A DNA stretch of 64,000 nucleotides from Phanerodontia chrysosporium (GCA_001910725.1 MJGA01000051.1:52617-116616); one strand, 5' to 3'. Numbered from the stretch's first letter, positions 21,825 through 33,559 are shown. Notes: generated by a model not told the origin, from the letters alone. Translations and numbers: made by a program.

Positions 21825-24800
21825 ATGACAATTGACATCTTGGACTCGGAGTCAAACTATGCAAAACGTAGAAGACAACACCTTCTGCTGATCAACAAAC
21901 TGCGCGGATTGGGGTAAGGCCATGTCTTTAGACGCGTTTTGCGGGGCTTACATATCTGACCACCTGGTCTACTTAGAGCACAAGCAGATCTAGACCTGCC
22001 ACGAATTGCGGTTATTGGGAACCAGAGTGCTGGCAAGTCAAGTCTCGTAGAGGCCATCTCAGGGGTTAGTCCTTTGTATGTTCCGTCACTCGCAAAGTTA
22101 CCCACGTGTTTCGACCTCTAGATTTCCGTGCCTCGAGACGCTGGGACGTGCACACGCTGTCCCATTGAATGTCGCATGGCCGATGCCACCGAACCCTGGA
22201 AGTGCCAGATTTCCATTCGTTGGGAGTTCCATAACAATGGCAGGCGGCGCGACAAAGTTGAAGAGCTCCCTTTCGGCGACGTTATTGCCGACCCAGAAGA
22301 CGTAGAACTTGCACTTCGGCAGGCGCAGGCGGCTGTCTTGAACCCATCCGTCAAGCCAAGTAGTTTTCTGGACATGTCCGAGGCGATGCTCAAGCAACGC
22401 CTCGCGAAGAACGAGCTGACTTTCTCTCGGAACGCGGTTTGCGTTGACCTGTCTGGTCCAGGATTGGTTGATTTGGCCTTCGTAGATCTGCCAGGTAAGT
22501 CGGACATGTTCACCACGAAACCCGTGACTTACGTCGATGACAGGGATCATCCAAAACGCCGATCCTGAAATTGTTCAGCTGGTCGAGGACCTCGTACGGT
22601 CTCACATCGGAGGAAATTGTCTCATTCTTGTGACATTACCAATGAGCGGTGAGTACTCTGCTTCTCTCGACGTTATACAGCGGAACTCATTCTTCTAGAT
22701 GACATCGAGAACCAGAAAGCGATGAGTCTTGCACGGCAGGTGGATCCTGCCGGGTCGCGCACGATAGGTTTACCTAATTCAATTCATTCTATTCGATGCA
22801 CACTCACGCTAGCAATAGGTGTCCTTACCAAGCCGGATACTCTGACGAGCGGCGCGACACGGTCCAAGGAACTCTGGCTTGATGTTATCGAAGGGCGAAA
22901 TCCCAAGTTCCCGCTTCGGCTCGGGTACTACTGTACACGTCAGCCCGACGAGGACGAGCGTAGGGCGGGTATCACGAGCGCGGAGGCGAGAACAGTAGAA
23001 GAAAGCTTCTTCCGGAAGACACTCCCATGGTCAGCCTCGACGTGCCCGCAGCAGTTTGGGACGCGCAATCTGGTAGCACACCTTAGTCGGCTGCTCACGG
23101 ACATCATCAACAAAAGGCAGGTCGTCTCCAGACTCAATTAGGGTCCCTTTTCTGACACTATTCTTAGTCTCCCTAACATAGTGAATGAGACAGACCGTCA
23201 GCTTGACGAGTGCATCGCACGGCTGAGCGCGATGCCAGCGCGTATCGAGGAGCCGACGTCGTTTGTGCTCGCCCTGGTCACCCGGTTCTGCGTCCGCATG
23301 CACGGGTTCGTCGAGGGCGCGCTTGACACTGCGACTCTCGTCCAGGCGTGCCGCCTCGCGTATGCTCGGTACAAGGTTGCGATCCGCGCGACAGCCCCGC
23401 CGTTCCTTCCATACCCTCATGCCGGTGCTGCGCGTGGTGATATCGACGCAGGGCGTGTCGCGCGGTTCCTTGCTCTGGACGACGGCGAGGGCTCTGCCGG
23501 GACGGGAACGTACCTCTACCTCAACGACGTCCGGACGCGGATCAACGAGTGCGTACATATTTATCTTGCAGTGGCCTGAGCTACGCTAACCGTGATCGGC
23601 AGGGCAGTCACGCGAGAGCTGCCGAACAACATCCCGTACGTCGCGAAGGTGTCGTTCATCAAGGACTTCACACGCCACTGGGCAACGCACACGCGGCGCT
23701 GCGTCGACGCGGTCCACGGTGCTCTGCTGCAGACGGTGCTCGAGCTGGTGCACGAGACCTTCGGGGCGTACGGCCGCCTGGAGCCCAAAGTACGGTGAGC
23801 TGTGCCCTGCGTTTCGCCGCCATGCTGCTGGTGCTGACGCAGAGACGGCAGGCGGGCCGTCGAGGACCTCATCCGCGCCAAGCTCGATGCCGCCGGGGTG
23901 CAGGCGCTGAAGGTCCTCCGCTACGAGAGCACGCCGTTCACGCAGAACGACCACTACCTGAGCGCGTCGAAGGACAAGTTCCTGGCGCTGTACAAGAGTG
24001 CGCGGGCGAGCGCGAAGGAGGCCAAGTCGACTTCTTTGGCTGCCCCGAAGTCGGCGTCGCTGGCGGCAGCTGCGTCACATGCGGACAGTACACCTGCGAC
24101 GTCCGGCCTCTTCGCTGCTCCGGTGGCAGCGCAACCTTTGCAAGCGAACCCATTCTCTTCTGCAGCCACATCGACACCATCGTCAATGCAGACCACGACG
24201 GCGTTCACAACCAAGTCTCCTTTTGGACTGTCGGCTGCCTCAACCGCTACCAATACCAATACTGTGAGTATTACCTATGTTTGTTGCTCCCACGGCTCAG
24301 AGAGAGCCGGTGGATTAGATACGACCTTATAACTGTCCTGGCACGATCGGAGGGGCACTGTTTGCTGAAGTAGTCAGGGACGACTCTGCATCTGCCAGAG
24401 GCTGGAGTTCTTTCCAGTCGATCTCGTGCAGGGGCGACTACTCGGACTGGTCGTTCGAAGTCTGTCAGGCTCCGCGTTTTTGGGAGACGTGGTTCTGATA
24501 TCCTTGCGTCCCCGTAGGAGCTTCGCACTGCGGACTACCAGAAGAATGCCAGCAGCATCAACGGCGCGTCCGACGGCAAGAAAAAGGCTAACAACGACTC
24601 TCCGTTCGCCACGCCGAAGCCTGCGGTCTTGACGTTCGGGGCAAGTTCTTCCGCTGCCAAGGTCGACTCGCTATTCTCTTCTACCGCGTCGTCGGCGAAT
24701 GCACAACCCAGTCCCACACTGTTTGGCGGGTACACTAGTAGCGCAGCTCCTTTGGCTTCGGCAACGTCTGGAAGTTTGGGGGGCGTCGCTGCGTCGCAGT

Positions 24801-25373
24801 GGGCGTCCGAGCCCCGTACGATAAGCGTACCACCGCTGTCTTCGTCGCCGTTCTCATTTTCTGCAGGGACTGTCGCACCGGCCGCATCGACGACTGCTCT
24901 GTCATCCGGGCTCACCGAGGAGGACCGGCAGCGCGAGGAAAAGCTCGTGCTCGCGGGACTCGCGAAGCTCGGGTACACCGGCATCGTGCCCGCAGACCTT
25001 GGGAAGCTTGTCCCGCCCGACGAATACGAGCGCGAGCTCGAGGTGATGGCCGAAGTGCGCGCGTACTTCAAGGTCGCGTACAAGGTGTGTAGCCGTCTCT
25101 TCACCGAGCCGTGGTCCTAGCTGAGCCCCCTGGGCGCAGCGCGTGATCGACTACGTCCCGCTCGTGATCGACCACGAGTTCGTGCGCGCGTTTGGGGACG
25201 CCCTGCAGGAGCACCTCGTGCGGCAGCTCGGCCTCGGCGCGCCGGACGCTGCGGCGAAATGTGCGGCGTATGTCGAGGAAGACCCGTTTGTTTCTGGCAC
25301 GCGCGAGGAACTGAAGAGCCGCAAGGAGCGGCTTGAGAGCGTCAGAGAAGAGCTTGTCGGGTTTGGACTGTGA
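21825..25373 (+). CDS. dynamin-like GTPase with FG/GLEBS-like insert before the GED
   Basis: Twelve exons (21825-21913, 21977-22064, 22122-22494, 22544-22648, 22699-22767, 22819-23116, 23168-23548, 23603-23794, 23852-24263, 24418-24459, 24518-25084, 25140-25373) give about 949 residues. All GTPase motifs are intact: GNQSAGKSS (44-52), switch I Thr70, DLPG (181-184), TKPD (245-248). A stalk (about 290-600) follows; the GED is the last 77 residues. In place of a PH or proline-rich domain, residues about 600-870 are Ser/Ala/Thr-rich with FG-type pairs ([25 protein letters not shown]). They include [14 protein letters not shown] joined to ELRTADYQ, which resembles the Rae1/Gle2-binding GLEBS motif of Nup98. 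A membrane-remodelling GTPase, perhaps at the nuclear envelope (inference). The intron at 23117 has a GC donor. The exon at 24418-24459 is inferred from its phase and strong acceptor. Confidence 0.88.
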
Positions 25374-25967
25374 TTATCAAAATCTCGTGCATGGATGGTT
25401 GGTTAGATGGATGGATTTGGTATGTACTGTTCGTGCTGTTGCACCATCCCGCATTGATCACTGTGCCAGGTGTTTTCAAAATGATATACAACATTGGGAA
25501 CAACTATTCCAACTCTCGATATTGCAGGCAGGGACAACTGTTGCTATAACACGCTCTGAAGGTAACGATCGATGGACGCTTCCCCTTCGGGTCATTCGCT
25601 GCGCACATCGTCCTGCGGCAGAACGATGTCATCCCGGGCTCCTACGATACATATGACGTTGTTCCTAAGAACTAAGCCTTGGTCATGACCCTGCAGTTAC
25701 ATGCATTGGTGCGTATGACTGGACGCCGAACGCTTCAAGTTGTAGCGTGTTACCTACACTCTGATAGGGTTGCTCCGCTGCAGTCAACTAACTAATACCT
25801 GAGTCCCTGTTGGTACAGTTGGCCAACATCCCCACGACCGGCCGCAGCTTAGTCCGAACTCGCATTAGCGTTTGACTTGCATTCTCTATGGAACTTTTAC
25901 ATGCACGTTTGTTCCTCACCCGTTGAAACGCTTGCTCCTCGATGCGCAGGTGCAGCGCCACATTTCC

Positions 25968-25970
<3 letters not shown>
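25374..25970. other. 3' flank of the dynamin gene and spacer
   Basis: Nothing with coding character was recognised. It ends at the homopolymer T run. Confidence 0.4.

Positions 25971-26009
<39 letters not shown>
25971..26009. repeat. homopolymer run of 39 T
   Basis: An uninterrupted T39 on the plus strand. Nothing else like it occurs in the window. It could be a simple-repeat expansion or the poly(A) scar of a minus-strand insertion, but no target-site duplication or retroposed body is obvious around it. Confidence 0.95.
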
Positions 26010-26012
<3 letters not shown>

Positions 26013-26177
26013 CTTAGGACAATTGCCTACGACGAGTCATGCCATGTGCTGCGCCGCGCACAATCGTGTTGGGCGGCCTGCGCGCTCTCTTGATCTACCT
26101 GAGTATGACAACGCGGGGCCGCGGCTGCGCTCTGGGTTGTTCTCAGCCTTGCCTTTCAGGACAACTCTTCCTTCGAC

Positions 26178-26263
26178 ATGTCCAGCACGCCAGACGCTCT
26201 TCGTGCAGCCATCGAGGCCTTCAACCGTCCGCGGGTGGGCCGGTCCCGAGGAACCCATGGCTC
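26178..26263 (+). pseudogene. broken 5' fragment of the hemerythrin-domain gene
   Basis: From ATG 26178 the frame reads MSSTPDALRAAIEAF; after a one-base loss the next frame reads PSAGGPVPRNPW. The intact gene at 27563-26551 begins MSGTQDALRSAIESF and continues PSAGGPVPKDPW. Similarity ends at about 26263. The fragment faces the intact gene, so the two form an inverted pair. Confidence 0.75.
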
Positions 26264-26550
26264 GCGGCTCCCGTGCTCAGCAGCACGGTGAACTGGACCT
26301 GGGTACCGTAACGGCTTATTGCGCGATACTGGTCGCCGGAACGTTAACATACACAAACATTGGACGCCCAGCTCCTTATGAGATGCTCTGCTTGCGCAGA
26401 ACCGTCATTGCTGCAAGACGCTTCCGGCACCTTCAAGATGACCAAGCGGCGAACGAGATAATCCTGTAATAAACGTCCAATAGTAGCCCACATGAAGTGA
26501 TGACAGAAACCAGTAACAGTGTCGCGCTATGCTTATACCATCCCGCTCCG

Positions 26551-27563
26551 TCATGTTTCGTGTTTCGGAACGAACTCCCAGAACTAAAGCCGATATGAGC
26601 ATGAGCACGTGCATATGACGCTTTGACTGACGTACATGTCTATACGGTATTGAGAAGACATACGGCACCAGGACATGCTTGAGCAGTCCTGGAACAGGTG
26701 GGAACGCGGTCCACTTCGGTTTGGCGAGGAGCGCGAACGTCAAGAAACGTGTAATAGGCTGAAACCGCCGATGTTCATCAGATCCATGATCCAGGTAATA
26801 ACACGCAGAAAACGACGTACGTGCTTCTTGACATAAGCCTGCGTAACCGCTGTCATGTGCTTCATCTCATCTGCAGTGAAGCCTGCCGCCTTCAGCTTCT
26901 CGGGCTCAAGGTGCGTGACCTCGTTGACGAGCTGCATGGCGTTCAGTATCCCGGCCAGGCCGGACTGCGAGGGCACATACATGCGTCGAGAGTGGGGGCG
27001 CAAAGTCGTCTATGAGCTTCCGCAGCCTTGCGCCGTCGAACGCCTCGGGCGTCTGATCCGCGGGCGCGGTCTTGTCGAGGCCATACGCGTGCCCGGGCGG
27101 GAGGCACGCGACGAGGTATCCCTCGAACGCGGCGACGCCGTCCTGGAAGGCGTCGTGCTCCTCCTGCACAAAGCGCGTGTCGAGCTTGGGCTCAAACATG
27201 GCAAAGTATGTCTCCTCTTCGTAGCTGTGCGCTGTCAGCAAGGGCCGCAGAACAACGGGACGCGACGTACTGGTGATGCGAGTGCAGCACGGCGCACCAG
27301 AGCAAGCAGTAGCCGACAAAGTTAGTCTGCTTCTGCGTCGGGATTGTTGGGGCTTGCTGGTTTTGCAAGACTGTGAGCTGAGCGTAGCTTAGCGGGACAG
27401 TTGGACGAACCTCGTAGATGCCAAGTAGCGCGTTGAGAAACGTCACGTGTGCGCCTGCCATCTCCCAGTGCTGCATCGTCCACGGGTCCTTCGGGACCGG
27501 GCCACCTGCGGACGGCTTGAAGGACTCAATCGCTGAACGAAGAGCGTCCTGTGTGCCTGACAT
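26551..27563 (-). CDS. hemerythrin-like (HHE cation-binding) domain protein
   Basis: Six exons (27563-27411, 27356-27271, 27224-26981, 26931-26821, 26758-26636, 26583-26551) give 249 residues. Candidate di-iron ligands occur in the usual order: H39 (MAGAH), the H76-H80 cluster followed by EEE (HSHHHYEEE), H103 in QEEHDAF and H168 in EVTHLEPE, on predicted long helices. A C-terminal KPKWTAFPPVPG block and FWEFVPKHET tail also occur in fungal hemerythrin-like proteins. It probably binds a non-haem di-iron centre and may sense or store O2 or iron; no enzymatic role can be read from the sequence. No signal peptide. A broken copy of its first exon lies downstream in inverted orientation. Confidence 0.85.
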
Positions 27564-28730
27564 GTCTAAGGAGGCAGGAGATTGGGGAGAGTGTGCGGGG
27601 GCAACGGAGAGCACTGCAGTTCCGCCTCGTTGTTATATTCGGCTGGCGAGGCATGCGGTGACACTCAGTTCGCCCACATAACACGCAGTGTAGGACCTTA
27701 CATGAGACGCCAGGTGCGGGAGTCTGGCGTGCCAAGCGTCCGCAGTGTGTCGGCTAGAGGGGCATGTGGCGCTGCACATCCGCGCCCAGGGTCAAGCGCC
27801 CCGCCAGGATGCTGCCCGAGGCTATCTATGGGCGGAGGTACGCCACGCTGAAACGAGCCTGCGATCTTTCCCGGCGGATGCAGCCTGTGCCGCGCCAACG
27901 CACAGATCGACAGGGTCGGGCAGGCGCCGCGTTTCGATAATTTCTGGCTGCCGCATGCCCCGGTGTGGACGGAATCAGGCACAAAAGTTCCTACCCAGCT
28001 CACGCTAAGACAGTTTCAGGGTTGGGCCGTAGCCGGTCGGAGAATGTGAGCGAGCTTCACGAAGGCAGCGTAGACGTAAGTTGACAGCAGCGATGCAGCT
28101 AAATTAGAGGGCAGGAAACACGCTGCAAACCAAGCGTTAAGCGTTCAACTGTATGCAGAGCAATATGACAGACCACCTCATGAACATAACCATGATTGTG
28201 CCTGTTTGCACGGCGATCCCTGCTAGCGGCGAGGCTGGTTTTCACAAGCCAGTTGAGGCTCGACTGCCTGTCCTCGAGCACGACAACGAGACATACCATG
28301 AATCCGTGATCGCTCTGCAAGCTTCATCCGACAGAGGTAGACGGTATGGAGGACATCTAAGGGCTCAGATTCATCGAACGCAGGCAGCACTGACGTTATA
28401 ATATATAGTAGCTTATGCAGGCTGTCACAGAATCCTTAGTACGTTGATCGGAACGCAAATGGTATACCACGCACGATCAACTCACAGATTGGAATCTCAG
28501 CTGGTTCGAAGGGCAGTAATTGTGCCTGCGATCTCGCGTTGATGTTCATCTACTGTGAAGTTTGCTAGTGACGGCCAGCTATCTTTCGTAAACGTCTCCT
28601 TGACACACTTCTCCTATCGTTCGCCAATGTACAACTTGATTGCTTAGAAGGATCATGGAGGTAACTCCGGACAAAGAAGTGGTATGACCGAGAGACATAC
28701 TCAGAATTTGGAGATTATCGCCCAAGTTGC
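27564..28730. other. intergenic
   Basis: Upstream region of the hemerythrin gene and 3' flank of the first DUF6534 gene. A short open stretch at 28153-28401 has no recognisable character. No RNA gene or repeat was seen. Confidence 0.35.
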
Positions 28731-30333
28731 TCATATTCTACTGTGGCTCAAATACGACAGCTTTCTCGGTCGAAACCACTGCCTGTGATACGCCAAGCCG
28801 ATGCCACCTTCGTGAGCGCGTCTCAACAAGACTAGGAAGTATGTACGCACCCTTTCCTTCATTTCTACCTCATCAGTATGCACCCAGATTTGCTCATGCA
28901 CATGCACACCGCCGAAGCTCGACATTGCAGACTCGACACCGCTCCGCGCGGGAGCTGCGTCGAGCATCATGGCGACGGCGTGGCTGGGCGGGCGTACACG
29001 GGGGAGGCGTACACTCCATGTCCGCGCAGGCGAGTGCGATGGGCGGTCGCGCGTGCTTGCGCCGCCACGAAGCGTGCTGACGGCGAGGGGCGCCTCGTTT
29101 CGGCCATCTCGGATGCGGATGCGACTGTTGAAGAGCACGAGCAGCGCGTTGCTGTAGAGCTTCGCGAGGATCGCGCCGACGCACGCGTAGTATGCACGCG
29201 AGGGCAGTGCGACATAAAGCACGAGCACCAGGATTGCCGCGAGTGCTGATCGGCGAGTATGAGAGCCCAATTCACGCGGCTAGGACAAAATGGACTTAAC
29301 CCGTAAGAACACCAGTCTTGACAACGAGGTGTACCACCCGCGAGATGAGCGCGCGTGTTTCAGGATAATGCGTGTCTTTGTGTGTAAGCTAGAAAAAACC
29401 GTTGGTATCTGCGTAAGACGAGATATCAGTAACGTCGGGCGCACCAGGTATGCCATGACCAGGGCGATTATGACATCGCAGGCCGCACTTCCCGCCAACC
29501 AGATCTGCGAGGCCGATGTCAGCACATATGCATTGTGCCTACGGGAAACCTTACGATTGTGACAGAGTGCGCTCGAGCTTCGAGACCCTCAAAGGTACCA
29601 ATGATGGCAGCCTGTACGCCAGTAGCAATGCCTGCGATGCTCTGGAGGAGAGCAAGCTACGACCTGATTGTCAGAGACAGACGGCGCTCGGAACGGGCAG
29701 AGACGTACGACAGAGATGACCCCCATCAGCAGCCATCCGTACACCTCAGCGAGGCGGAATATCCGGTACGCATAATAGAGCTGGACGGTGCAGCTCACTG
29801 GGATGTGGGTCAGTACAGTACCCCTCGCCCTTTCAAACGACCCGGGACCCACCGATACTCGAAAAGACGGGCACAGCGAGCCACTCATTGTGCATCCCGC
29901 TGAGCGCCGCGCTGTCTCCGTAGTGACGGGCATAGACGTTGAAGACGTCCGCGCTGACGATCATCGTCTGCGCAGTATCGAGCACGAAGACGCCGTATAC
30001 GAGCGCCTTGGCGGGCCAGCGGTCGCATGGGAAAGCGAGGTAGTACAGGTCTGCGATGCGTTGAGCCTGAGTGCAGACATGCTCAGAATGGAGAGGCACG
30101 CACAGACCTGCATTGCGAGCACACCGTAGAGGCCCCAGTTGAAGAGGCTGCCCATGAGCTGTAGGACAGCGTAAGCGTGTTTCTCCAAGGGTGCTCGGGC
30201 GTGGAGAGGGTGCGTACCAGCGGCGCGGCGCTGCGTTGCTGCCATTCAGTGTACTGGGCGCGAGAAGCGAGAAGGACAATACTCACATCGGGGCTACATT
30301 GAAGAGCTCTTCGCGAGTTATCGGAGGTACCAT
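28731..30333 (-). CDS. DUF6534-type multi-pass membrane protein, copy A
   Basis: Exons 30333-30286, 30158-30104, 30050-29853, 29797-29709, 29656-29555, 29504-29445, 29388-29301 and 29245-28731 give about 384 residues. Hydrophobic segments are spaced as in the agaricomycete DUF6534 family: GSLFNWGLYGVLAMQVYLYY, VYGVFVLDTAQTMIV, VPVFSSIVSCTVQLYYAYRI, LLQSIAGIATGVQ, DVIIALVMAYL, ALAAILVLVLYVALPSRAYY. The closing YSNALLVLFNSRIRIRDG is the family hallmark. The function is unknown; it is probably an integral membrane protein. The first intron (127 nt) may hide a short in-frame exon ending in RSAAPL. The 3' end is uncertain, because the paralogue stops soon after the shared DEVEM. A TATA box lies 35 bases upstream of the ATG. 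Confidence 0.8.
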
Positions 30334-31042
30334 GGTCGCAGGTGCGTGCGCCGTATCCCACAGGACACTTTTATAGGAGTGGATGTGGCATGGGAGTGGG
30401 AAGACAGGCATCCATCATGATCATACGAAGATCACACAGCGGGGCTGTGTCTGTCCCATGCATCCCATGCGAGCTCAAAGATGAGGTTATACCAATTCAA
30501 GAAGCAGCAAGCTAGTCCTTGAGAACTCTGCGAAGGGACTGAGTCGGTACTTCACTTTCGAGCTCGCAGTGGCAGCGAAGTGATGAACTCCAGATGTCAA
30601 AATTCTGTACCTCGTTGATGTGCTGATATATGGGGACCGATGCTCCCGCGCGCGGCGAGGTACATGCGAGATCTCGATGCTAGGCCGGGCGTGGTGGCGC
30701 GATTTGGACAGCGGTTCTCAAGGTAACCCGTTCCGGAGACGTGGGTATTCACTCCCTGTGATGGTGTTCGCAGGAGATGATGGGGATGCTAGTGAAACTG
30801 GGTGCCCTGCGAAGGTTGTTCAGTATGGAAGCGTCACACGACTACCTCACTCACCACGTCTAAGCGCAGCACTCGGAATCACATCATCAGACAGAAGCGT
30901 CCCAAGTGAGGGATTCATATGAAACGTCTTACGGTGTCTTTCTCGTGCTGCAAGTAATCTATCGTTAACCCCGCAGTTGGCACTTCTCGTAGTCACCTCC
31001 GTCATATTATTACGATGCATCCCGACATGATGCCAATGAACG
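30334..31042. other. intergenic
   Basis: Promoter side of the DUF6534 gene and 3' flank of TDP1. No additional gene was recognised. Confidence 0.4.
30368..30375 (-). promoter_or_regulatory. TATA box of DUF6534 copy A
   Basis: TATAAAAG on the minus strand, 35 bases before the ATG at 30333. Confidence 0.5.
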
Positions 31043-33559
31043 TCAATCCTGGCCGGTCTCCGAGAAATACGCACTCTCTTCCTGCATCTGTATACTAATC
31101 AGCATCGAAGCCAAGCAACTCGTACGAAGGCAGAACTCACCCAAGGCTCGTCCTGCCCAAGCATATACTTCCTCGGCGGGCGTTCCCAACATGCAATACG
31201 GTCCGCCTCAGCCTGGGTGCGCAGCGGTATGAGCACCCCAAGCTCATAGTTCGTAATCTGCACACTCGTGAGCATGAGTGCAGAAGCGAGACATGGCGGA
31301 GAGCACCACTGACATTGAGCACGGGGTTGAACGCCGACCCGCTAAGCGTGCCCCACGCCGAGGGCGTGAAGTTGTGCGAACCGACGTACGCCCAGCCGAC
31401 GAGAGCCTCCTTGGGCGCAGGCGGCGCGACTTCGACGATATCTTCGTCGCTCGCATCCGTCGAGGGCGTGTCCTGGCGCCTGCTTGGCCCCGCGCGTCCA
31501 GCCAGGGCGCCATCGCGGAATGTTGCCAGAATCATCTGTGTGGCAGCTGAGCGGAGACGAGCAACAACTACACCGAAATACGCACCTTCGAATGCATGAG
31601 CACGCGCCCGCGCAGGCTGTTCGAGTCGTAGAACAGCTCGCGCGGGAAGTTCGCGGCCTGCCATTGCGATCGGCGGCAGAACATGGTGCCGCCACCAGGC
31701 TCGCCCAGGACGCTTGCCCGCACGGTTGCGCGGCTCGGAAAGAGAATCTTCACAGGTGGGAATGGCGCCCGCGCCCGACGCGCGCGGGGAGTGTCGAGCC
31801 AGCTTTCGGCGCTCTCGCCTCTCGCGGAGACATAGAATTCGTTCAGCCAGAGCGTGGTGTACGATCCGATGGACGAGCCCTGACACTCGAGCACAACCTC
31901 TTTGCCCTTCGGCGTGCGCGCTCCGAGGTCCTGCAATGCCTTCATCAGGGCCGTGTGCCCTGTCTGAATGACCTGGCGGGTTGTCAGAAGCCATACTTTT
32001 GGTAATGCGGAATGACCAACCTCTGGCCAGCCCTCGTGTCTGCCCGCGATCGAAGGGATCAGCGCCACCTTGACTTTGGAGAAGTCCCACTTCGCCCGCA
32101 AATCTTCAATTCGAGACAAAGGTAGCTTGTCGAACTTCACTGTTGTTAGTCTGGGAATTCAATTACGGTGGAATAGTAACACACTCCGATCTTCTTCAAG
32201 CTAATGAGTGCTGGCGCAACGTTGACGGCGTGTAAAACCCGCATGAAAGCGGCAGGGAAGTCATTTGCCCTTCTGTCATGAGGTATCGGCGAAGATCGTA
32301 GAGGGACATCCTGCACCCAGACGCTCTACAAGTCCCGTCGTGAGCACACCGCCGCTGAGGGAACGTAGAGAAGCATTCACGTTTTCGACATCGCGCCAGT
32401 CATATTCGACAAGATTGGCGGTAGAAACTACCACACGCAGACGGCCGGATTTGTAGAACAACTGGGTTAAGCCGTCAGTAACAGCATATATGCGCGTGGG
32501 TAAAGCCTTACAAGCATGAACTGGATGATAGACCTGAGTATACGTTGATCAGTCGGCAAGCGGCGGAGACTGCACCTTCATATGTTGGCAACCTCGTCCG
32601 TTCCTCAAAAAAGGTGTCGTCTTTATCCAATTCGGAAGGACCTCCTTGATAGTTTCGTGCCCTGCAGACGGTCAGGGAGTGCAGCTCGAGCTATTTACAG
32701 ACACGCACCAGCAGGATCCTGCGTAACAACGACCACCGGCGTTTCGCGGTTGAAGAAGGTGTATAACCACGGCAGGTTGAGAACGTACGCCGACACAACA
32801 GCAAATGCGATGTCGTCTCTCTACATGTCGGTGAGTATCCGCCACATGCAATTCTGCGTGGCCACGTACCGGCGCGAGGATGTCCGTCAATCGAAAGACT
32901 GGCCGGGTATCCTTCGCAGGATCAACACGCATGTTCGCCGTCTGACGAAGCTCGCCTTCGTAGAACATGCCGCTAGCATCTTGTGGGCGCGCCGGCGACG
33001 CGGTGCGGCTGCTGTCAAGAATGTTGGCGCGTCGCGGTAGCAGAGACGGAGAAACGCGTTGCCTCTTTTTCGCGCCAGTCTCGCGCTCTTCGTCTTCGTC
33101 GTCGTCTCGTGCATGCTTGCTGGATCCGGATGACGACACCTCTGCGATCTCGGGGCGCAGTCGTGCCTGCCGGGCGAGGCGTTCGCGCTCGAGTTGCGCG
33201 CGGTCGAACAGGAATGCGCTCCCAGGACGCGTCGGAGCAGGCGGAGTCGTAGACGCAACAGAGCTCGAGGCCGATACTGTTCCTTGCTGCGTCGTGCTCC
33301 CGGGTGCGCTCGCAGCAGGTGCTTGTGAGGCCGCTATCGCCCGCTTGAGGTCAGCCTCGAACTGGTCGTCGGCGACGCCACCCTGCGGCTCGTCGTCGTC
33401 GAGTATCTCAATGACCTCCGCGTGTTGAGATGTCTTTGGTGCCGGGGCCGCCTCTTGCAGGCTGCGTGCGATGGCTCTGCAAACCGTGTCGGAAACTCGG
33501 CATGGGGACTATCCGGTGAGAACGTACAGTGCAATCTCGGCATCATCGAAGCCGTCCAT
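31043..33559 (-). CDS. TDP1: tyrosyl-DNA phosphodiesterase 1 with UIM/SIM-like N-terminus
   Basis: Twelve exons (33559-33528, 33476-32870, 32820-32709, 32661-32576, 32520-32512, 32461-32381, 32325-32183, 32150-32021, 31972-31586, 31535-31314, 31257-31141, 31087-31043) give 656 residues. The two catalytic HxK motifs are HMK at 277-279 and HSK at 527-529. Family blocks PIPHDRRANDFPAAF, KVKVALIPSIAG, ASVLGEPGGGTMFCRRSQW and YVGSHNFTPSAWG are all present. It should hydrolyse 3'-phosphotyrosyl links left by trapped topoisomerase I. The fifth exon is only 9 nt (FML) and sits directly after HMK. Residues 5-20 (DDAEIALAIARSLQEA) and 50-62 (FEADLKRAIAASQ) resemble ubiquitin-interacting motifs, with EVIEILDDDE (31-40) between them like a SUMO-interacting motif. 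Disordered basic sequence follows to about residue 170. Confidence 0.92.

Noticed and set aside
25971..26330. Poly(T) run plus hemerythrin fragment as a processed (retroposed) pseudogene
   Set aside because: A T run would be the poly(A) tail of a minus-strand copy lying to its right, but the fragment there is on the plus strand and starts at the ATG.
32576..32600. Apparent frameshift in TDP1 before the HMK motif
   Set aside because: Re-reading the bases gave a continuous frame (TPFLRNGRGCQHMK).
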